Under the pieces are notes generated by a model, which made no database searches, was not told the origin of the DNA, and saw only the letters and a program-made list of their open reading frames with translations. The position numbers were made by a program, and so were the translations under genes. A DNA stretch of 5,625 nt from Bacteroidota bacterium (GTDB lineage: Bacteria; Bacteroidota; Bacteroidia; SpSt-205; S141-50), in contig WFXK01000278.1 of the NCBI GenBank assembly GCA_015490695.1, positions 1 through 5,625 on the forward strand, written 5' to 3'. How positions within the stretch are numbered: position 1 is the stretch's first letter; each line of letters begins with the position of its first letter. Below, piece after piece: positions 1 through 5,625 of the stretch.

Positions 1-611
1 AGGTCCATGATAGCGATACCTGCAGCATTAGCGATTTGTTGCATAGAGCCTCCTAAGCAATAGGTGATAGCACCTGCACCCATGGCTGCTGCTGAGCCTG
101 TTTCTGCTTGACAGCCCCCAACAGCCCCCGCTACTGACGCCCTACGAGCAATAATGATGCCAATCCCACTGGCTACTAACATCCCTTCATAAATACGACG
201 GTCATCTAAGTTATGAACCTCCTGCAAATGGACTAAAATTCCTGGTAAAATCCCTGAAGCACCCGCTGTAGGTGCTGCAACAATTCTTCCCATACAACTA
301 TTAACTTCCTTGGCTGCCAAGGTTCTATAAATCAATTTCTTAAAAGATTCATCTAAAACATTGATTTTACAGGCTTTTACCCGTTTTGCCCCATCATGAA
401 TCATGCCACTGCGAGAACGCATCGGTTGTGTAAGTCCTGTTTCTATTGCTTCTTTCATTACCATGTACGCTTTTTCTAAATGTTGCCACACTTGTTGTTC
501 TTCATGCCCTTTTTGAAAGCGCTCATATTCCATTACCGCCTCCCAAGGCGCTAATTGATGCTGTTCACAATACGTAATCCAATTTTGAAAGCTATCTAAT
601 ACGAATCCCAT
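1..611 (-). CDS. sdaAA: L-serine dehydratase (L-serine ammonia-lyase), iron-sulfur-dependent, alpha subunit; 3' end cut by window edge
   Basis: The enzyme deaminates L-serine to pyruvate and ammonia in the cytoplasm using a 4Fe-4S cluster. I translated the minus strand from the ATG at 611-609 and got 203 uninterrupted residues to the left edge. Family hallmarks are MGRIVAAPTAGASG (residues 107-120), SRSGMIHDGAK (66-76), and AGAVGGCQAETGSAAAMGAG ending near residue 179. Cys167 in GGCQAE is the first cluster-ligand cysteine known in the family; the other two should lie in the missing part. Family alpha subunits are about 300 residues, so roughly 90-100 are off-window. The start is well fixed: an in-frame TAA lies two codons upstream (617-615). 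The protein opens directly with the alpha domain, with no N-terminal beta domain, so this is the two-subunit type and needs a separate beta subunit. The ATG shares one base with the nuoC stop (TAATG), suggesting translational coupling. No Shine-Dalgarno sequence is seen. Confidence 0.95.
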   Translation of the reverse strand, partial: MGFVLDSFQNWITYCEQHQLAPWEAVMEYERFQKGHEEQQVWQHLEKAYMVMKEAIETGLTQPMRSRSGMIHDGAKRVKACKINVLDESFKKLIYRTLAAKEVNSCMGRIVAAPTAGASGILPGILVHLQEVHNLDDRRIYEGMLVASGIGIIIARRASVAGAVGGCQAETGSAAAMGAGAITYCLGGSMQQIANAAGIAIMD

Positions 612-1129
612 TACTTATACGGCTTTGGCGGGTCTTTTTCAGGGAGCGGAATGGAACCTGGAATCCCTAATTGCGGGAATTCTTTCCTCAAGGGATAATA
701 CTCAAAATCTTCAGGTAAATACATTCTTCTTAAATCGGGATGGTTTTTAAAGCGGATACCCATCATATCATAAACTTCCCGTTCATACCAGTTTGCAGCG
801 GGCCACAATGAAACTACCGATTCCACCTCAGGATACTCTCCCGTCAAACGACTCTTCACACGAATACGCCGATTCGTATCTAAATTCACAATATTGTAAT
901 GAATCTCAAATCGTTTTTCATCAGTATAGTGGTCTACAGAAACGATGTCCACTAAGTAGTTAAAGCCTTCTTTTTCCTTTAAATATTTTAATAGCGGAAA
1001 AAGGTGGGCTTCGTCTACGACAATGGTTAATTCTCCTGCATAGGTTTGAAACTGAATGCTTGCTTCTGGGACGTTTTTTTGAAGTTGTTCAATAAACTTT
1101 TTGGCTTCTTCACTACTTATGGGTTTCAT
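611..1129 (-). CDS. nuoC: NADH-quinone oxidoreductase subunit C (complex I 30-kDa subunit)
   Basis: NuoC is a subunit of the peripheral arm of respiratory complex I, which passes electrons from NADH to quinone at the cytoplasmic membrane; it carries no cofactor itself. The 172-residue product is soluble, with no membrane segment. The N-terminal half has the usual alpha/beta layout, with YLVDIVSVDHY at 58-68 and FEIHYNIVNL at 74-83. The C-terminal half carries the 30-kDa signature: WYEREVYDMMGIRFKNHPDLRRM at residues 114-136 (ERE 116-118, D121, G124, HP 130-131, RR 134-135), then PLRKEFP at 146-152. It is a stand-alone NuoC, not the NuoCD fusion of enterobacteria. The ATG at 1129-1127 is the only ATG after the upstream in-frame TAA at 1147-1145. 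The gene starts inside the end of pyrE (17-base overlap) and its stop overlaps the sdaAA start. No other nuo gene is visible on either side, which is unusual. Confidence 0.96.
   Translation of the reverse strand: MKPISSEEAKKFIEQLQKNVPEASIQFQTYAGELTIVVDEAHLFPLLKYLKEKEGFNYLVDIVSVDHYTDEKRFEIHYNIVNLDTNRRIRVKSRLTGEYPEVESVVSLWPAANWYEREVYDMMGIRFKNHPDLRRMYLPEDFEYYPLRKEFPQLGIPGSIPLPEKDPPKPYK
1113..1129 (-). other. 17-base pyrE/nuoC coding overlap (probable translational coupling)
   Basis: The nuoC ATG (1129-1127) lies upstream of the pyrE stop TAG (1115-1113) in a different frame. The bases just before the nuoC ATG read ACTATAAAGCTT on the coding strand, with no purine-rich ribosome binding site. Initiation on nuoC therefore probably depends on ribosomes finishing pyrE, or on leaderless-like or A/T-rich initiation as is common in Bacteroidota. 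The coupling is inference; the overlap is seen directly. Confidence 0.7.
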
Positions 1130-1715
1130 AAGCTTTATAGTGATTTAAGTTTGTATACCAATTTAGCAGGTGATTTATCTCCTCAAAAGTAAGGATTTTT
1201 TCTTTTTGCAGAAAGGCGGTTAATTGGAAGAAATCTACCAATGGAGTGGGGTTTAATACTTTTGGTGCAAGTCCATAAGAAAAGATACAGAGGGTTTGTT
1301 GTACTTTAGCGTGTTGTTCTTCAATAGCTTTTAGGGCTTCTAAGGCGCTTTGTCCTGTAGAGAGCACATCTTCTACAAGGATGACTTTTGCTTCTTTTGG
1401 GCATAAGCCTTCAATGCGTTGTTGTTTTCCGTGGGATTTAGGCTGTTTTCTAACGTAGAAGAAGGGTTTTTCTAAGGTATGGCTTAGCAAAGCGCCCCAT
1501 GCAATCGCTCCTGTCGCAACCGCCGCTATATGGCTAAACTCCTGTGTAATTGCAGCAGAAAAGAAACGTAAAACCATAGAACGTACCTCAGGAAAACTTA
1601 ACAATAAACGACTATCTACGTACATGGGCGCCTTTATCCCGCTACTCCACTGAAATCCATCTTCAAAATTAAAATGGATTATCCGATGATGCCACAATAA
1701 TTGCAATAGCTCCAT
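1113..1715 (-). CDS. pyrE: Orotate phosphoribosyltransferase
   Basis: PyrE joins orotate to PRPP to give orotidine 5'-monophosphate, the fifth step of de novo pyrimidine synthesis, in the cytoplasm. The 200-residue length is close to the usual 205-215. Visible motifs are the N-terminal orotate-site block FQWSSGIKAPMYVDSR (21-36), VATGAIAWGALL (66-77), and the flexible catalytic loop. In the loop, R89, K90, K93 and H95 have the same spacing as the Salmonella enzyme's R99, K100, K103 and H105. The PRPP-binding block is VILVEDVLSTGQSALEAL (111-128) with the acidic pair E115-D116. One small oddity is that the usual STGGS reads STGQS (Gln122). Upstream of the ATG at 1715 no other ATG or GTG occurs before an in-frame TAA at 1769-1767. 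The start lies 2 bases after the stop of the large upstream gene, and the last 17 bases overlap nuoC. No pyrF or other pyrimidine gene is visible beside it. Confidence 0.95.
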   Translation of the reverse strand: MELLQLLWHHRIIHFNFEDGFQWSSGIKAPMYVDSRLLLSFPEVRSMVLRFFSAAITQEFSHIAAVATGAIAWGALLSHTLEKPFFYVRKQPKSHGKQQRIEGLCPKEAKVILVEDVLSTGQSALEALKAIEEQHAKVQQTLCIFSYGLAPKVLNPTPLVDFFQLTAFLQKEKILTFEEINHLLNWYTNLNHYKAYETHK

Positions 1716-1717
1716 CG

Positions 1718-4700
1718 CTAACGTTTCTTTAAGATGTACTGGGAGAATCGTTGTATATATTGGTCTTTAATCTCGGGAGTGCATTCCATAAATAGCAATT
1801 GCGGTTTATCTTTATCGGGCTCTTTACCTTGGCTTTTCTTTACCTGATCTGCAACAATCTCATTATACTCATCATACGATGCAATCGTTCTTACATACAC
1901 GTCCATGAGTTCAAAATAAATCCAGTTGTTGTCATCCAATTCCAGATAGATACGCAGGGTATCGGGCATACGGCTTTTATTAGGCAGCACAATTCCTTGA
2001 GCATACTCTATCTTAGCATTGACTTTTTTATTGAAGGAGTGACCTGCAATGCCGATGAGTCCTACGGGTTTATGGCAGTAAAAGGCTTTGTTATCCCAGT
2101 CAAAGTGGAATTCTACGTCGGTTAAGAAGAAGGTTACGGGGAGGGCTTCGGCGAACTTTACTGCACCAATCAATGCTGCTCTTTGAGCTTGTGCTAAAAG
2201 TTTTCGTACGCGCTTTTCTGAAGGGTCGTCCCTATCTATTAGCTCTGCTAAAGCAGACTGCGTAACAGGATGGGCAAAATCAATATCCTCAGCATTCATA
2301 ATCACTGAACTAAACTCCTTAGCAAAGGCTTGCATCAAATCTTTGGGTAATCCTTTCACGTTTAGAGCTAACGTCCAACGAGTGTATTGTTTGTAATCTT
2401 TTTGTTCTTCTACGAATCTACCGCTGACTTCCAAGGTAGCAATATCGGGATGGATGTTAAAAGGAATATGGAAGTAACCTTCGGCACTGATGACGTAAGT
2501 AGAGTCGTTATAGGTAACGACATTACCTCTTAGGCGTTTTTGTTCTAAGCGTTCTCTTGGACCGATACGAAAGGCTTTTAAGGCCCTATCAAAGGTCAAA
2601 CCGCCTTCGGCTAATAAAACATCTTTATCGCCTTTTTTATCTTTTCTAGGCATTAAAAAGTTACAGTAGTAGCGTCTACGCATTGGAATGTAATGTACTC
2701 CAACGGTTAATTGTTCGCCTGCTTTGTTCTTAGGATTTTTTACAGGAATGAAAATAGAATCGGGATTGACAACATCAGCAAAAGTAAACCACGTTTTCCT
2801 AAAGAAAGGATTAGAAGACTGGATTTTAACTTCTCCGTCAAAACGTAAAAAGCGGCGTTTACCTAAGAGCTCTACTTGGTCGCGGAAAAAGATACGTTCT
2901 GTGATTAAGAAATTATCTTCTTCATTGATTTGAGCGATGGCATACGTTGTTGTGTCAGAACGTACTGCTATGGATTCAAAATGAATGTATTGGGTGTCGC
3001 CGTTGATGACAATATAAGGGTATCGTCCTGATGCCTTGTAAGAGATTCCTGATTCAACGCTTACTTCAGCGTTAACAATCGTATGCCAATGTTTTCCTGG
3101 GGGAATTGCGATTTTAGCATTGTGTAAAGTGGGAATGTGTCCATCAGGAGCAATTTCTAATTGTCCTTGAGCAGGATAAATCACAGCGTCTGCAACTAAC
3201 AAAGAATCCACCCCTGTAAGAGAAACCTGTTTTAGTTTCAAATCTATAACGGCTGTGTTGGTCATGAATTTTAATCCGTGTTTCTGTTTGTCAGTACTTT
3301 CTATGTAGTTTTCGTTTTGATAAGCCTTATGGGCGTTCAACACGATTTTTTGGAATTGTCTATTATAGTTACCTTGTCCTAAGGTGGTGCGATATTGTTG
3401 TTGGGGTAAATAGGTATTGGCTTTACCGGGGGTAGTGGTCACAAAAGTTGCGTTGTGATTTCTAACATCATAGTGGACGTTATGTTTATAAGCAACAAAG
3501 TATTTTTTTGTGGTATCGGCTGTATCTGCAATAGCGAAGGTTGCGATAGAAGCGTCAAAGTCTTTTTCTTTAAAGGTGATGTGGCTTCCTTTAACAATCA
3601 CTTCATTGAGTTGGATAGTTCCGTCAGCAACAATGCCTTCAGGGGTGATTTCCATTCTTCCCATAAAGAGGGCTTCGCCGCCATATAGGCGCATAGGTGC
3701 ATCTATGGTCTCAACGATTAAACGTTCTTTGTAGGGATACCATTTGTATTTTAATCGTTCTGCTTCTATATCGGGAAAAGAAGCGCTTCCATACGTACCC
3801 ACTTTTACCGAAAACTTCCGCGTGGTTGCCATTACAGAATCAGGATGGAATAAAAAGGTATCGCTTTCCGCTGTTGTAGATAAAAAGGTCAATGTGCCAT
3901 TTCCATGAAAACCGTAGCTGTCCATCGTTATTTCATTATAGAACCTACCTTTCCCTTCATAAAGTGGTACACCTTCTTCTGGAAGTTTTTCATGAATCCC
4001 ATAGGTACCATCGGCTACAGGTTTTAAGGTATCTCTGAAACTGGGCATAATAGGCTCACAGTTAAATTTCCCTTTTAGTTCAAAACGACTTAGGTCAAAA
4101 GTTTCTAAACTATCTAAAACAAATGGGTCTACTTGGAAGTTAATAACGTCTGGGGTGTAAACACCACCCTGAATAGAAGAGTCGCGCCAATATACGTACG
4201 CATAAGAATAGCAATCAAAAACGGGGTATTCATGAAATGGTTTTTTACCGCTTTTGTTGTTTGGTTTATCAATATAAAGGGCTCCTGTAAGTCCTTCTAA
4301 TTTTAATCGTTTCAGTGCTTGTGTTAACTTAGGATTTCGCTTTGGGTTGAAATAAGGGTCTCTTTCGGGAAAGAACTTTAATGAATCAATAGAGTCACAA
4401 TAGACCTTAAATTCTACGTAATCAAAATGATATTTCTTAGTTCCATGGGCATACAAATTGATTTTGCCTGCTAAAATAACACCTCCGAAGTCTAAAGAGC
4501 GGTTTTGTCCGACAATCAGTTTTGCTTTTTCTGGAAAAACTTTTACTTGTTGCGAATCAGAAAAGTAAAAAGGAAGCACACCGTTTAAATAAAGGTTTTT
4601 GCTTTCATAGTCTAATCTTCCATAGTCTCCCCCTTTGATGACAGAAACGATTTGGATAGCATCATAATCTTTTTTCTTCAATGCGGCTAATGCCCATTTA

Positions 4701-5625
4701 TAGAGTTTAGGTAAAGGAGTAATACGCCCTGATACTCTATCGTATTCAATAAAACCAGAAAGTTCTAAGTCTTTCAAAGCATGCTGGAAAGCGCCTAAAT
4801 AGCGTTCTAGCTTATAAGCTTTTAGGACTTCTGAATCATAAATAAAATTCCTGTTTTCTGGGTGCTCTTTGATATAGCGATACAGAATGCCAATAGGATT
4901 AAATCGCAAAATACCTCTGAATTGATTAAAACGGTATTGCACAAAAAAGTCAAAAGATTCTAAGGCGGCACGTTTGTGTTCTACGTCAATCAATGAAGTA
5001 AAACGGATGTCGTTTTCATTAGGATTCCATTTTAGAGTTTCAAAATAGAGATAAAATTTATGGTAAGAGCTCACAAAGGGTTGACGAGAGGATTTCGGTT
5101 TTATCAATACAATATCTTGCGTTTTTACATTGTAAGACAAATTCATTTTGGGGTGATAGATACTATCACCGCCTTCTAAGAAGATGGTGACTTTTGCATT
5201 ATCCATTTTTAATTCTTTTGGGTCAAGGGCAAATTCATCGGCTTGCAAACGCAACACTTTTCTATTGGTCTTATTGAAAATAGTTAATTCTGCTAAGCGT
5301 TCTACTAGTTGGTAGTTAGCTGGGTCGGCACGGGGGTCATAATCCTCTTCGTACTCTTCTTCTTCATAGTATTCTTCTTCGTAATCCCCATAATCTTCGT
5401 ATTCGTAATCGTCTTCGTAGCCCCATTCATCCTCTTCAGTCTGTGGTGGAGGCTCTTCTTCCTTGGGTTTTTCTTCTACTTCAGGGGGGACATAAACTCG
5501 TTCTAAGTATTTAGAACCATATTTTTTTAATCCTCTCATAGCGAAACTTCCCCGATAAGAAACATTAGGAATGAGGTTTTCTATAACGACACCACCTTCT
5601 GTACCGATAAATTGGGGGTATTGTG
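1718..5625 (-). CDS. Very large conserved protein of unknown function, C-terminal 1301 residues; 5' end beyond window
   Basis: The function is unknown. The frame stays open from the TAG at 1720-1718 to the right edge. The ATG at 5539 (called residue 1 here) is almost certainly internal. The 28 codons before it have no stop, and they read as folded protein (YPQFIGTEGGVVIEN, then IPNVSYRGSFAMRG across the Met). Nothing after that Met resembles a signal peptide. Order: acidic Tyr-rich tract (20-68); strand-rich block with GGDSIYHP (123-130); helical winged-helix-like stretch (215-276); then a long body with short alternating strands, including LDFGGV (349-354) and LRFDGEV (898-904). The C-terminal strands (about 1193-1211) are followed by a charged tail ending in KKR. 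I see no membrane helix and no enzyme motif. From memory it resembles a roughly 1500-residue family of uncharacterised Bacteroidota proteins, probably exported; this is recall, not a search. Two bases separate it from pyrE. Confidence 0.85.
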   Translation of the reverse strand, partial: QYPQFIGTEGGVVIENLIPNVSYRGSFAMRGLKKYGSKYLERVYVPPEVEEKPKEEEPPPQTEEDEWGYEDDYEYEDYGDYEEEYYEEEEYEEDYDPRADPANYQLVERLAELTIFNKTNRKVLRLQADEFALDPKELKMDNAKVTIFLEGGDSIYHPKMNLSYNVKTQDIVLIKPKSSRQPFVSSYHKFYLYFETLKWNPNENDIRFTSLIDVEHKRAALESFDFFVQYRFNQFRGILRFNPIGILYRYIKEHPENRNFIYDSEVLKAYKLERYLGAFQHALKDLELSGFIEYDRVSGRITPLPKLYKWALAALKKKDYDAIQIVSVIKGGDYGRLDYESKNLYLNGVLPFYFSDSQQVKVFPEKAKLIVGQNRSLDFGGVILAGKINLYAHGTKKYHFDYVEFKVYCDSIDSLKFFPERDPYFNPKRNPKLTQALKRLKLEGLTGALYIDKPNNKSGKKPFHEYPVFDCYSYAYVYWRDSSIQGGVYTPDVINFQVDPFVLDSLETFDLSRFELKGKFNCEPIMPSFRDTLKPVADGTYGIHEKLPEEGVPLYEGKGRFYNEITMDSYGFHGNGTLTFLSTTAESDTFLFHPDSVMATTRKFSVKVGTYGSASFPDIEAERLKYKWYPYKERLIVETIDAPMRLYGGEALFMGRMEITPEGIVADGTIQLNEVIVKGSHITFKEKDFDASIATFAIADTADTTKKYFVAYKHNVHYDVRNHNATFVTTTPGKANTYLPQQQYRTTLGQGNYNRQFQKIVLNAHKAYQNENYIESTDKQKHGLKFMTNTAVIDLKLKQVSLTGVDSLLVADAVIYPAQGQLEIAPDGHIPTLHNAKIAIPPGKHWHTIVNAEVSVESGISYKASGRYPYIVINGDTQYIHFESIAVRSDTTTYAIAQINEEDNFLITERIFFRDQVELLGKRRFLRFDGEVKIQSSNPFFRKTWFTFADVVNPDSIFIPVKNPKNKAGEQLTVGVHYIPMRRRYYCNFLMPRKDKKGDKDVLLAEGGLTFDRALKAFRIGPRERLEQKRLRGNVVTYNDSTYVISAEGYFHIPFNIHPDIATLEVSGRFVEEQKDYKQYTRWTLALNVKGLPKDLMQAFAKEFSSVIMNAEDIDFAHPVTQSALAELIDRDDPSEKRVRKLLAQAQRAALIGAVKFAEALPVTFFLTDVEFHFDWDNKAFYCHKPVGLIGIAGHSFNKKVNAKIEYAQGIVLPNKSRMPDTLRIYLELDDNNWIYFELMDVYVRTIASYDEYNEIVADQVKKSQGKEPDKDKPQLLFMECTPEIKDQYIQRFSQYILKKR
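4712..4897 (-). other. Winged-helix-like segment inside the large protein
   Basis: This segment codes residues 215-276 counted from the Met at 5539. The pattern is a helix (GILYRYIKEH), a second helix around SEVLKAYKLERY, a third helix GAFQHALKDLELSG, and then a two-strand wing FIEYDRVSGRITPL. The last part closely follows the recognition-helix-plus-wing layout of small winged-helix domains (the 'ALxxLExxGxIxxDxxxGRxxL' look). In a protein of this kind it is more likely a structural or protein-contact module than a DNA reader. The assignment rests on pattern reading only. Confidence 0.45.
5152..5170. repeat. Perfect inverted repeat, 8-base arms, 3-base spacer
   Basis: GGTGATAG (5152-5159) and CTATCACC (5163-5170) are exact reverse complements around ATA. 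The repeat lies wholly inside the large gene and codes the GDSIYHP segment (residues 124-130). It has no T-run after it and is not at a gene end, so it is not a terminator. It most likely reflects codon choice over a conserved peptide; an operator-like role has no other support. Confidence 0.6.
5336..5482 (-). repeat. Acidic, tyrosine-rich low-complexity tract inside the large protein gene
   Basis: This tract codes residues 20-68 counted from the Met at 5539. It opens with a Pro/Glu/Lys linker (20-34). Residues 35-68 follow, where 22 of 34 are Asp or Glu, 9 are Tyr, 2 are Gly, 1 is Trp, and none is basic. At DNA level the octamer TCTTCGTA (TACGAAGA on the coding strand) occurs four times, starting at 5346, 5376, 5394 and 5412. 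The spacings of 30, 18 and 18 bases all keep the reading frame. The tract is simple-sequence-like and could change length by slippage. It is probably a disordered surface linker, possibly binding cations or basic partners; that role is inference. Confidence 0.85.

Noticed and set aside
308..322. Hairpin CCTTGG-CTG-CCAAGG
   Set aside because: It lies in the middle of the sdaAA coding region over Leu-Ala-Ala-Lys, with 6-base arms and no T-run. A chance coding palindrome is enough to explain it.
1716..1717. Possible promoter or terminator between the large gene and pyrE
   Set aside because: Only 2 bases are non-coding, and no hairpin plus T-run or -33/-7 Bacteroidota promoter pair could be supported in the adjoining coding sequence.
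1799..3879. Several plus-strand open frames of 60-108 codons (starting at 1799, 2724, 3455, 3510 and 3697)
   Set aside because: All lie opposite the large minus-strand gene, have no recognisable domains or start signals, and two overlap each other in different frames. They are antisense shadows.
5309..5506. Plus-strand open frame that would code a very hydrophobic, Phe/Val-rich small protein
   Set aside because: It is the exact antisense of the acidic Glu/Tyr tract; GAA/GAG/TAT codons read backwards give Phe, Leu, Val and Ile codons. There is no ribosome binding site or family likeness.
1..5625. A defence island, prophage, CRISPR array or insertion sequence
   Set aside because: No direct-repeat array, transposase, integrase, nuclease or reverse transcriptase motif was seen on either strand. 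Three of the four genes are clear housekeeping genes.

Overview
The window looks like an ordinary chromosomal stretch from an AT-leaning bacterium, most likely a member of the Bacteroidota. Three things point there. The large protein that fills the right two-thirds resembles, from memory, a long uncharacterised family I associate with that phylum. None of the three visible start codons has a clear GGAGG-type ribosome binding site. The PyrE and NuoC sequences fit that group. This assignment is an inference; no search was run.

Everything is coded on the minus strand, so the genes read from right to left. In transcription order they are: (1) 5625-1718, the C-terminal 1301 residues of a very large protein of unknown function, whose true start lies beyond the right edge; (2) 1715-1113, pyrE, orotate phosphoribosyltransferase; (3) 1129-611, nuoC, the 30-kDa subunit of respiratory complex I; (4) 611-1, the first 203 residues of sdaAA, the alpha subunit of iron-sulfur L-serine dehydratase, cut by the left edge.

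The packing is extreme. There are 2 non-coding bases between the large gene and pyrE, a 17-base overlap between pyrE and nuoC, and a 1-base TAATG overlap between nuoC and sdaAA. The only non-coding bases in the window are 1716-1717. The four genes are therefore probably cotranscribed and translationally coupled, with any main promoter off the right edge or inside a coding region. Their known roles (pyrimidine synthesis, respiration, serine breakdown) do not form one pathway. I read this as a compact mixed operon, not a dedicated system.

The part worth following up is the large protein. It contains an extremely acidic, tyrosine-rich tract (5336-5482), a short helical segment that reads like a winged helix (4712-4897), and a long body that looks mostly beta-stranded. 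I see no mobile element, CRISPR array, RNA gene or phage-defence gene here.
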